Shown here: positions 1 through 6,631 of the stretch, piece by piece
Position numbering within the stretch: the stretch's first letter is position 1
Layout: every line of letters begins with the position of its first letter
NCBI GenBank assembly: GCA_021740175.1
Contig: JAIPAH010000025.1
Coordinates: 1-32,353 of the forward strand
DNA length: 32,353 nucleotides
Direction of reading: 5' to 3'
DNA from: Bacteroidales bacterium
GTDB lineage: Bacteria; Bacteroidota; Bacteroidia; Bacteroidales; JAIPAH01
Notes under the pieces: generated by a model
Told to the model about the DNA's origin: nothing
Database searches by the model: none
What the model saw: only the letters and a program-made list of their open reading frames with translations
Made by a program: the position numbers and the translations under genes

Positions 1-854
1 ATACGGCCATTAAAAGCGACACGGCCCTCGGTATCATCCTTACCGTCTTTTTTGGTCTGGGGATTGTTCTTTTGACCTACATCCAGCGGCTTCCCAACGC
101 CAACCAGGCGGGGCTGGACAGCTACCTGTTCGGACAGGCTGCCACGTTGATGATGAAAGACGTTATTATCATGTCGGTTTTGGGAGGAATCTCTTTACTC
201 ATAGTTCTTATTTTCTGGAAAGAACACAAGCTGTTGATTTTTGATGCCGAATATGCCCAAACGCTCGGTTTCAACACCCGTTTCCTGGATATCCTGATGA
301 CTTCGCTGATTGTGGTGGCTATTGTTTTAGGCTTGCAAACCGTGGGAGTCGTACTGATGAGTGCGATGATTATTGCTCCGGCAGCGGCAGCCCGGCAATG
401 GACCAACCGGTTGTCGGTGATGATTATCATTGCGGCTCTTTTCGGAGCTTTGGCGGGAATAGCCGGTACGGCTATCAGCACATCCACCAAAAACATGGCT
501 ACCGGACCGGTCATCGTGCTGGCGGCCGTATTCATTGTGGCGCTGTCATTTGTTTTCGCACCCAACCGCGGGCTGCTTTTCAGATACATCAATACCCTGA
601 AAAGCCGCAAAACAATCCGCATGAACAAGACCTTAACATTGATGTACCAGATAGCCAAAAACCACGAAAACTACCGCCATCCGCACTCCTTCAAAATTCT
701 GAATAATTTTAAGGGATATCACAAAAGCTGTATCCGCGAACTAAAAGACCGCGGGTACATAAAAATCAGACCTGACAGGCAGTGGGAATTGACGGATAAG
801 GGATACCGTGAAGCACGCGATTTATATGCCACTGAAAAAGAGAAAGAATCATGA
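1..854 (+). CDS. Metal ABC transporter permease with C-terminal winged-helix extension (5' partial)
   Basis: Membrane permease of an ABC-3 family (Mn/Zn/Fe, TroC/ZnuB-like) importer. The gene is cut by the window start: the frame is open from base 3, and the first Met-like codon (TTG at 72) lies inside the protein, so no start was chosen. The visible part has several hydrophobic helices, the family-typical stretch VGVVLMSAMIIAPAAAARQW and the loop FAPNRG that ends the membrane domain. About 75 residues follow (roughly 615-840) that are not membrane-like and read as a winged helix: helices around MYQIAKNHENYRHPHSF, CIRELKDRGYI, then a wing and WELTDKGY. This resembles the DNA-binding fold of DtxR/MntR-type regulators, and a permease-regulator fusion is known in Chlamydia (YtgCR). 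The stop overlaps the next start (ATGA), so the two permeases are translationally coupled. The ATPase and binding-protein genes are presumably upstream, outside the window. The metal is not determinable. Confidence 0.9.
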   Translation, partial: TAIKSDTALGIILTVFFGLGIVLLTYIQRLPNANQAGLDSYLFGQAATLMMKDVIIMSVLGGISLLIVLIFWKEHKLLIFDAEYAQTLGFNTRFLDILMTSLIVVAIVLGLQTVGVVLMSAMIIAPAAAARQWTNRLSVMIIIAALFGALAGIAGTAISTSTKNMATGPVIVLAAVFIVALSFVFAPNRGLLFRYINTLKSRKTIRMNKTLTLMYQIAKNHENYRHPHSFKILNNFKGYHKSCIRELKDRGYIKIRPDRQWELTDKGYREARDLYATEKEKES

Positions 855-1873
855 GCATACCACAAATTGAAATACAGGTCATCGCGATTATTGTTGCCGT
901 AGCCTGCGCCATACCCGGAGCTTTTTTGGTACTGCGCCGCATGGCCATGATCAGCGACGCCATCAGTCACGCGATATTGCCGGGGATTGTCATTGGTTTT
1001 TTCATTACGCAGGATGTCTCCTCCCCTTTTCTTGTGCTGATGGCTGCTGCAACCGGCGTTTTAACGGTAGTGCTTGTGGAGCTCATCAATCGCACCCGGC
1101 TGGTAAAAGAAGATGCTGCCATAGGCCTTGTCTTTCCGGCACTCTTTAGTATCGGGGTGATACTGATTACCCGTTTTGCCGGGGATGTGCACATAGACAC
1201 CCATGCGGTACTGGTGGGAGAACTGGCCTTTGCCCCTTTCAACCAACTCATCATCAACGGAAATCCCATGGGACCCAAATCGCTGTGGGTCATGGGCGGT
1301 ATCCTGGTGTTGAGCCTTGTGCTGCTTGGTGTTTTTTACAAAGAATTAAAAATTTCCACCTTCGATCCGCAGTTAGCCGCTTCGCTGGGTTTTACCCCGG
1401 TGGTGATTCACTATGGACTCATGACCATGACCTCCATTACGGCTGTCGGCGCTTTTGATGCCGTGGGAGCTATCCTGGTCGTAGCTTTAATGATTGTTCC
1501 ACCGGCCGCAGCCTACCTGATGACCCAGTCGTTAAACCGGATGCTTATCCTGTCGTCGGTTATTGGAATAGCTGCTGCCATTGCGGGTTACTGGATCGCT
1601 CATTTTCTGAACGTATCCATAGGAGGGTCCATGGCTGCAATCCTGGGATTCATTTTCCTGTTAATCTACTTTTTCGCTCCAAAGCGTGGCGTTATCTCTG
1701 TGTTGATGCGAAGGAAACAACAAAAGCTGGAGTTTTCGATGCTGACTTTCCTGCTGCACCTCAGGAATCACAGCATCGAAAATAGCAACCCTGAAGAGCG
1801 GGCAAGTCTCCCATCTCACAGACCACTTTCAATGGACTCCAAAAAGGGCTACACAAGTCCTCGAATTCGCTAA
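851..1873 (+). CDS. Metal ABC transporter permease, TroD-like; C-terminal winged helix lost by frameshift
   Basis: Second ABC-3 family permease of the same importer, expected to pair with the preceding permease in the inner membrane. The start ATG at 851 overlaps the upstream stop by 4 bp. About eight hydrophobic segments are visible, with family hallmarks: LVLRRMAMISDAISHAILPG near the N-terminus, the metal-path region EDAAIGLVFPALFSIGV, ALMIVPPAAAYL, and the closing loop FAPKRG. The in-frame product is 340 aa. Its last ~25 residues (after about NHSIENSNP) look unrelated to any domain and end at 1873. The +1 frame, however, carries a clean winged-helix tail from about 1791 to the stop at 2027. 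The ancestral protein was therefore about 390 aa, built like its neighbour. The membrane domain is intact, so transport may still work. The shift could be a true mutation or a one-base sequencing error in a CCC run at 1789-1791. Confidence 0.88.
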   Translation: MSIPQIEIQVIAIIVAVACAIPGAFLVLRRMAMISDAISHAILPGIVIGFFITQDVSSPFLVLMAAATGVLTVVLVELINRTRLVKEDAAIGLVFPALFSIGVILITRFAGDVHIDTHAVLVGELAFAPFNQLIINGNPMGPKSLWVMGGILVLSLVLLGVFYKELKISTFDPQLAASLGFTPVVIHYGLMTMTSITAVGAFDAVGAILVVALMIVPPAAAYLMTQSLNRMLILSSVIGIAAAIAGYWIAHFLNVSIGGSMAAILGFIFLLIYFFAPKRGVISVLMRRKQQKLEFSMLTFLLHLRNHSIENSNPEERASLPSHRPLSMDSKKGYTSPRIR

Positions 1874-2027
1874 AAACAACAACATGATCCGAATCACCGA
1901 TGGAATGGTTGAGCTGACCGACAAAGGCTACAGCTTCACCGACGAAGCCATGCAATACATCCTGACCGATAAAAAGAACGAGCTGGAATCGATGAAAGGA
2001 AGGTTTTTACTATTCAGGGCAGAGTGA
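1791..2027 (+). pseudogene. Out-of-frame winged-helix tail of the TroD-like permease
   Basis: In the frame starting at 1791 the sequence reads LKSGQVSHLTDHFQW, then QVLEFAKNNNMIRI and VELTDKGYSFTDEAMQYIL, and stops with TGA at 2025-2027. This is the counterpart of the winged-helix tail of the preceding permease: both share the ELTDKGY strand and an acidic helix after it. It has no start codon or ribosome site of its own and continues the permease reading frame after a one-base shift. I therefore read it as the separated 3' end of that gene rather than as an independent gene. Removing one C from 1789-1791 restores a single open frame from 851 to 2027. Confidence 0.75.
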
Positions 2028-2372
2028 GGTTGTCGTTAAGGATAGCATACTTTTGTTCTTCCTGCTGGCGCGAGATTGCATCGCGAGCCATAATTTTTTG
2101 TCGTTTGTACGTTAAACCCGCAAGTTTAGTCACGAATGCCCGCCTGACCGACAAGGGCTGGTACGAATGATTAACGAATTAACTAATGCTTTTTTCATCT
2201 GGTAAGGCGAAAACAATTCGTTTTAAATTTGTGTATTAGTGGCAATTTTAAATATGGCCTGCGGATTTGAGATTGCAAAACGCGCGCGAACAAGTGCGAG
2301 CCAAAAAAACCGGAATGAGAAGCATCCCATCCCGGTTACAATCTATTAGCTCATCCGGTATTGCAACAGTCC
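2028..2372. other. 345-bp gene-free gap with repeat-like units and a decayed reading
   Basis: No plausible gene is present. Two similar units occur: GAGATTGCA ... GCGAGCCA at 2072-2090 and again at 2269-2303, the first inside an imperfect hairpin (TGGCGCG ... CGCGAGCCA, 2066-2090). A start-less open stretch in the frame of 2042 ends ARLTDKGWYE at 2168-2170. The end of that stretch recalls the LTDKGY segment of the winged-helix tails just upstream, but the rest does not. Such GC-rich units in gaps of an otherwise AT-richer genome suggest a dispersed intergenic repeat, which cannot be confirmed from one window. The DJ-1 terminator occupies the right end. Confidence 0.4.
2303..2337 (-). terminator. 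Rho-independent terminator of the DJ-1/PfpI gene
   Basis: On the minus strand, a stem AACCGGGATG pairs with CATTCCGGTT (one G:U pair) around a short loop, followed by a run of seven T. It lies about 35 bp past the stop at 2373. Confidence 0.75.
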
Positions 2373-2891
2373 TTATTCAAATAAACCGATATAGCTTTTC
2401 ATATACACATGCATGTCAGCCGGTGTACGACTTGATACCAGGTTCTTGTCAGTTACAACGGGCTCATCCACCCAGTTAGTACCTGCATTGATCATATCGT
2501 CTTTAATCGCGCCTACTGAAGTGGCTTTACGTCCTTTCAGAATACCGGCCGAAATCATCACCCAACCGGCGTGGCATATCATCGCCAGAGGCAATCCTTT
2601 GGCATCGGCTTGTTTAATTAAATCTGTCACTTCAGGATACCGGCGCAATTTATCCGGGGCGTACCCTCCCGGAACAACAATCCCGTCCACACTATCTAGG
2701 TTTACTTCCGATACTTTCATGTTGCTTTTGGCCGGAACACCGTGTTTGCCTTTGTATTCTTTATCCTTGTCCGGACCGGCAATAAACACTTTCGCTCCTT
2801 CCTCCCGAAGCCGATGTACGGGATACCATAATTCCAAATCTTCAAAGAGTTCGTGGACTAGTACGATAATGGTTTTTCCTTTTAATTTCAT
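2373..2891 (-). CDS. DJ-1/PfpI family protein (class I glutamine amidotransferase-like)
   Basis: A 172-aa cytoplasmic protein of the DJ-1/PfpI/YhbO group, whose members act as proteases, chaperones or deglycases in stress responses. The nucleophile elbow AMICHAGW places Cys106 and His107 at the strand-helix turn, and Glu14 or Glu17 in HELFED is the usual acidic partner. Supporting motifs are GIVVPGGYAPD (70-80) and a terminal SSRTPADMHVY segment, as in PfpI proteins. Length is typical and full. It is a single-gene unit: a gap of 145 bp separates it from the upstream mgtC-like gene, and a terminator follows. The gap holds inverted and direct TACCT repeats that may be an operator. The exact substrate cannot be predicted. 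Confidence 0.9.
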   Translation of the reverse strand: MKLKGKTIIVLVHELFEDLELWYPVHRLREEGAKVFIAGPDKDKEYKGKHGVPAKSNMKVSEVNLDSVDGIVVPGGYAPDKLRRYPEVTDLIKQADAKGLPLAMICHAGWVMISAGILKGRKATSVGAIKDDMINAGTNWVDEPVVTDKNLVSSRTPADMHVYMKSYIGLFE

Positions 2892-2940
2892 GGGTATTAC
2901 TTTTTCAATCCGAACGCGACAAGCCTACTTCTTGTTCATC

Positions 2941-2969
2941 ATACCTTAATGAGGTATTACCTTAAAGTA
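2941..2969 (-). promoter_or_regulatory. Candidate operator/promoter of the DJ-1/PfpI gene
   Basis: ATACCT-TAATG-AGGTAT (2941-2957) is a perfect 6-bp inverted repeat, and TACCTTAA at 2942-2949 recurs at 2958-2965, exactly 16 bp on. On the minus strand, TACTTTAA (2962-2969) matches the Bacteroidetes -7 element TAnnTTTG at 7 of 8 positions. The overlap of repeats and -7 element suggests regulated transcription; this is inference. Confidence 0.35.
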
Positions 2970-3036
2970 GTAACTTCAAAAGCTGTGAAACTTGCAATAT
3001 CAATAAAAGGACCAAATTAAATTACTACGCCCCGCG

Positions 3037-3537
3037 CTATTTCTCCCTTCTTTTCTTTATATGGTGGTCGACGACATTGGCACCCACATTGACAATAAGA
3101 ATGAATATCGTAACACCTACGGCGATAATATAATGGTGGAGGGCGACGCTCATTCCGATTCCGGCGGATAAAAGAATGGAGGCTGCTGTCGTTAAATACT
3201 GCACTTTCCGCTGATCTTCCATTTTTAATATGGTTCCGGCACCGATAAAACTGATTCCTACAATCACAGCTTCAATAACCCTTACGGGGTCGGCCCGCAT
3301 CACTGCGGCCAACTCACTTTCACCGGCAAAATCCCGAATCAAAATCCGTGCTGTTGAGATGAGAAGGGCAGCAGCTCCCCCTATAATCATCTGCGTCCTG
3401 AATCCGGCCGGTTTTCCCGACAATTCACGCTCTAGTCCCACAAGTCCCGTTAACACGGAAGCTATGATGATATCAACGATCACCCGCAGTTCAAAGTGGA
3501 TATTATTAAATAATTCAAACTCCATTGGTGTATTCAT
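3037..3537 (-). CDS. MgtC/SapB family inner-membrane protein
   Basis: A 166-aa integral membrane protein of the MgtC/SapB family. Diagnostic stretches are VGLERELSGKPAGFRTQMII (about 33-52), the R/H-containing loop MRADPVRVIEAVIVGISFIGAGTIL, and LTTAASILLSAGIGM, together forming about four helices. MgtC proteins in enterobacteria act in Mg2+ limitation and modulate the F-type ATP synthase; short homologues without the C-terminal ACT-like domain, like this one, are widespread and of unclear role. The C-terminus is basic (HHIKKRREK) and probably cytoplasmic. The gene stands between DJ-1 and a phosphoesterase on the same strand, with gaps of 145 and 42 bp; the short gap to the phosphoesterase allows co-transcription. 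Confidence 0.88.
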   Translation of the reverse strand: MNTPMEFELFNNIHFELRVIVDIIIASVLTGLVGLERELSGKPAGFRTQMIIGGAAALLISTARILIRDFAGESELAAVMRADPVRVIEAVIVGISFIGAGTILKMEDQRKVQYLTTAASILLSAGIGMSVALHHYIIAVGVTIFILIVNVGANVVDHHIKKRREK

Positions 3538-3579
3538 TACAAAACCTACCCGATTCGCCGCACAAATTTAATCTCAAAG

Positions 3580-4293
3580 TCACTCATTTTCCAAATTAGG
3601 TTGAGCAACAAGTTGTTTAGAAGAGACTTCAAAAGCCATCAAATTTCCATAGCCTTGCCGGTTCAGCATATAAACACCGTTATCAAGGTCTATGAAATTG
3701 TACCGATCCGATTCAACCATTTCAGCAATAAATTCATGATTTACAGGTGTATGGCCGTGAATAATCTTTCGGTTCCCGATCATTTCAGGAAAAATATCAA
3801 ACTCTTTGATCCAAAGCATCGAATGCTTGTCTTCAAAGGGATCATCAGCGTAAAAATTCAAACCGGCATGAACCACTACATAATCGTCCAATTCCACGTA
3901 ATACTTACAGCTTTCAATCCAATCGATGTATTCACGTGGAATTTTTCGCATATCCTTTACCCCGAAACTTCGAAGGGCTTCTTTACCCCCTTGTCCCATC
4001 CAGGCTTTAAACTTTGGGGGTTTTTTGGAGAAAAATCCGTGTTTATTATTCAGGGATTCATAATAAGCTTCCGCGAGATATTGTTCATGATTCCCAATAA
4101 GCGGAGTTACATGGTAACCTTCATCCTGCAGATTTCTGACAAAATCGATTGTACCTTTCGAATCCGGTCCCCGATCAACATAATCACCCAGGAAAATCAA
4201 ATGCTCCTCTTTTGAAGGCTTTATCTGGTCAAAAAGCGATTCCAGTGTTTTGCGATAACCGTGAATATCCGGAAAAATCCATGTTTTCATCAT
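3580..4293 (-). CDS. Metallophosphoesterase, PP1/PP2A-like serine/threonine phosphatase type
   Basis: A 237-aa cytoplasmic calcineurin-like phosphoesterase. The dinuclear metal motifs are in order: D9-x-H11 in PDIHGY, G36-D37-x-x-D40-R41 in GDYVDRG, and G67-N68-H69-E70 in GNHEQY; later histidines in VVHAGLNF and IIHGHTPV complete the site. The GDYVDRG spelling places it in the bacterial PPP-type group (like phage lambda phosphatase and PrpA/B) rather than among nucleases. Targets could be phosphoproteins or small phospho-compounds such as Ap4A; sequence cannot decide. Two Met codons lie in tandem at the start, so the true start may be three bases downstream. It is divergent from gpmI with a 120-bp shared upstream region. 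Confidence 0.88.
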   Translation of the reverse strand: MMKTWIFPDIHGYRKTLESLFDQIKPSKEEHLIFLGDYVDRGPDSKGTIDFVRNLQDEGYHVTPLIGNHEQYLAEAYYESLNNKHGFFSKKPPKFKAWMGQGGKEALRSFGVKDMRKIPREYIDWIESCKYYVELDDYVVVHAGLNFYADDPFEDKHSMLWIKEFDIFPEMIGNRKIIHGHTPVNHEFIAEMVESDRYNFIDLDNGVYMLNRQGYGNLMAFEVSSKQLVAQPNLENE

Positions 4294-4330
4294 AAACTCA
4301 ATAAAAATTAAGCAACAATCGTTTGCATAG

Positions 4331-4358
4331 TTTGTTTAAGACTTGTTAAATATCTTTG
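4331..4358 (+). promoter_or_regulatory. Candidate gpmI promoter
   Basis: TATCTTTG at 4351-4358 is an exact Bacteroidetes -7 element (TAnnTTTG), 55 bp before the gpmI ATG. A TTTG at 4331-4334 lies 16 bp upstream, shorter than the usual 19-bp spacing, so the -33 assignment is uncertain. Confidence 0.45.
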
Positions 4359-4413
4359 TTGTTGAATAAGGCGAATTCTTTTACAAAGAAACTCTAAAAA
4401 TAAGAAAATAACC

Positions 4414-5946
4414 ATGAATAATAACAAAAAAGCACTTCTCATCATACTCGATGGCTGGGGAAACGGAAACAAAGATAACACGGATGCAATTTACCAGGCT
4501 CATACTCCCTATATGGACAGTTTACTTAAAAATTATCCCAACGCTGAATTGCGCACTGACGGTTCCAATGTTGGTTTGCCGGACGGCCAGATGGGCAATT
4601 CAGAAGTAGGCCATTTAAACATTGGGGCAGGACGTATTGTCTATCAAGATTTGGTGCGCATCAACAAAGCCATCGAAGATAATTCCATTGCTGAAAACGA
4701 AACCCTAAAGGAAGCCTTTACCTATGCAAAAAACAATAACAAGGCCGTTCACTTTATAGGTCTTGTCTCCGATGGTGGCGTTCACTCCATGCATACCCAT
4801 CTTTACAAACTAACGGATTTAACCGGTGATTACGGGCTGGATAATGTCTATGTTCATGCTCTCACCGATGGAAGAGATACCGATCCCAGAAGTGGATATG
4901 GATACATGCAAAACCTTCTCAGCCACCTGGAAAAATCCAACGGCATAGTAGCTTCCGTTACAGGTCGTTATTATGGCATGGACCGTGACAAGCGCTGGGA
5001 ACGCATCAAGGTGGCTTACGATGCTATGGTGCATGGGAAAGGGAAGCAAAAAACCGGTGATTTGCCGGGAGCTATGCAACAATCCTACGATAACGGCATC
5101 ACCGATGAGTTTATCGAGCCCATTATTAATACAGACGAAAACGGGAACCCGGTGGGCACTATCAACGAAGGCGATGTGGTAATGTGTTTCAATTTCAGAA
5201 CAGACCGATTACGTGAGCTGACGACTGTCCTTACACAAAAAGATATGCCTGAGTACGATATGCACACCCTTCCCCTCCATTACTTAACCATGACTGAATA
5301 CGATAAGACCTTTAAAGGTATCAAGGTCGTTTTTGACAAACAACAAATCAGTAATGTGATGGGAGAAGTCATAGCCAACGAAGGCCGAAATCAGATTCGT
5401 ATTGCTGAAACCGAAAAATATGCGCACGTCACTTTCTTCTTTAACGGAGGTCGCGAAGAAGAATTTGACAATGAAAAACGCATCATGATACCATCTCCGA
5501 AGGTGGCTACTTATGATCTTCAGCCTGAAATGAGTGCCTATGAGGTAAAAGATGCTATTGTGGAGGAAATAAAAAAGCAGGATGTAGACCTGGTAGTCCT
5601 CAACTTTGCTAACGGCGATATGGTAGGGCATACCGGTGAATTCAAGGCAATTGTCAAAGCCCTTGAATCGGTGGATGAGTGCCTCAAAGAGGTTGTCGAT
5701 TCCGGCAAAGCCAATGGTTACGAATCTTTGATCATAGCCGACCATGGTAATGCCGATAATGCCGTAAATGCCGACGGATCGGCTAATACTGCACATTCTA
5801 TGAATCCGGTGCCTTGTGTTTTGGTAAGTGACTATTACCAAAAAATAAATAACGGTATACTGGCTGATGTGTCACCGACATTATTGGAAATTCTGGGCAT
5901 CGACAAACCCTCGGAGATGACCGGAAAATCCTTAATCGAAAAATAA
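4414..5946 (+). CDS. gpmI: 2,3-bisphosphoglycerate-independent phosphoglycerate mutase
   Basis: Interconverts 3- and 2-phosphoglycerate in glycolysis and gluconeogenesis through a phosphoserine intermediate; Mn2+-dependent and cytoplasmic. At 510 aa it has the usual family length. Seen motifs: LLIILDGWG with metal ligand D13; [17 protein letters not shown] with the nucleophile Ser63; [13 protein letters not shown] (H124); [25 protein letters not shown]; and in the second half of the phosphatase domain [13 protein letters not shown] and IADHGNADN...AHSMNPVP, which supply further Asp/His ligands. The start is the ATG at 4414, followed by an Asn/Lys-rich leader usual in this family. A strong terminator follows directly, so it is probably monocistronic, with possible read-through into the deacetylase. 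Confidence 0.97.
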   Translation: MNNNKKALLIILDGWGNGNKDNTDAIYQAHTPYMDSLLKNYPNAELRTDGSNVGLPDGQMGNSEVGHLNIGAGRIVYQDLVRINKAIEDNSIAENETLKEAFTYAKNNNKAVHFIGLVSDGGVHSMHTHLYKLTDLTGDYGLDNVYVHALTDGRDTDPRSGYGYMQNLLSHLEKSNGIVASVTGRYYGMDRDKRWERIKVAYDAMVHGKGKQKTGDLPGAMQQSYDNGITDEFIEPIINTDENGNPVGTINEGDVVMCFNFRTDRLRELTTVLTQKDMPEYDMHTLPLHYLTMTEYDKTFKGIKVVFDKQQISNVMGEVIANEGRNQIRIAETEKYAHVTFFFNGGREEEFDNEKRIMIPSPKVATYDLQPEMSAYEVKDAIVEEIKKQDVDLVVLNFANGDMVGHTGEFKAIVKALESVDECLKEVVDSGKANGYESLIIADHGNADNAVNADGSANTAHSMNPVPCVLVSDYYQKINNGILADVSPTLLEILGIDKPSEMTGKSLIEK

Positions 5947-5960
5947 AACATTAAGCTAAT

Positions 5961-5993
5961 AGCCTCGTTTTAATTGACGAGGCTTTCTTTTTT
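5961..5993 (+). terminator. Rho-independent terminator after gpmI
   Basis: Perfect 7-bp stem AGCCTCG (5961-5967) / CGAGGCT (5978-5984) with a 10-nt loop and a T-rich tail to 5993. It ends only a few bases before the next gene's ATG at 5999. Confidence 0.85.
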
Positions 5994-5998
5994 ATGTT

Positions 5999-6622
5999 AT
6001 GAAAACATATTTTATAAAATCCGGGAAATTTCTAAGCAAACTCATTTATCCCTCTCTGATATGGGAAATTCCGACTTCCCGCGATGAAATTTTTCTCACT
6101 TTCGATGATGGCCCTACGCCGGGTGTAACAGAAAAAACACTCGATATTCTCGATCGTTTCAATGCAAAAGCCACTTTCTTTATGGTCGGGGAGAAAGCTT
6201 CCCGCTATCCGGAGCTGGTAGACGAAATCATCAAAAGAGGTCATAAAACGGGGAATCACACCTACCACCATCTGAAAGGATGGTCTACAGAGGATGATGC
6301 CTATTTTGAAGACATCGCTAAAACCGATACGCTCCTGCACACAAAGCTTTTTCGACCTCCTCACGGAAAAATCAGGCGATCCCAGATCGCTTTTCTCATA
6401 AAGAAATACCACATTGTGATGTGGACAGTGCTGAGTGCTGATTTCGATTCATCGATATCTCCCGAACACTGTCTCCATAACGTAATCCACAATACCGGAA
6501 AAGGGTCTATCATCATTTTTCACGACAGCCCGAAAGCCAGCGAAAGAATGCTTTATGCCCTTCCTAAAACTTTAGAGCATTTCCAGGCAAAAGGCTATGC
6601 TTTTAAGAGCTTAGAACTTTAG
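5999..6622 (+). CDS. Polysaccharide deacetylase family protein (NodB homology domain)
   Basis: A 207-aa carbohydrate esterase family 4 protein: metal-dependent removal of acetyl groups from N-acetylated sugars such as peptidoglycan or chitin-like glycans. The five NodB motifs are visible: TFDDGPT (D36, D37), H87-T-x-x-H91 in GNHTYHH, RPPHGK (119-124), D148 in the segment LSADFDSS, and IIIFHDS with H175. There is no clear signal peptide; the N-terminus MKTYFIKSGKFLSKLIYPSLIW is only weakly amphipathic. Short leaderless homologues like this are common in Bacteroidetes and their natural substrate is unsettled. The ATG at 5999 sits right behind the gpmI terminator. It converges on the M1 peptidase gene with a 9-bp gap. 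Confidence 0.92.
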   Translation: MKTYFIKSGKFLSKLIYPSLIWEIPTSRDEIFLTFDDGPTPGVTEKTLDILDRFNAKATFFMVGEKASRYPELVDEIIKRGHKTGNHTYHHLKGWSTEDDAYFEDIAKTDTLLHTKLFRPPHGKIRRSQIAFLIKKYHIVMWTVLSADFDSSISPEHCLHNVIHNTGKGSIIIFHDSPKASERMLYALPKTLEHFQAKGYAFKSLEL

Positions 6623-6631
6623 CACAATTGC

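Noticed and set aside
2135-2170. ARLTDKGWYE reading taken as a third winged-helix copy
   Set aside because: Only about six residues match, and the preceding codons do not continue the domain; kept only as part of the repeat-like region.
2413-2949. Long open frame on the plus strand opposite the DJ-1 gene
   Set aside because: Antisense shadow; the minus strand reading has the full set of DJ-1/PfpI motifs.
5284-5841. 185-codon open frame antisense to gpmI
   Set aside because: Shadow of a clearly conserved enzyme gene; no family features in the translation.
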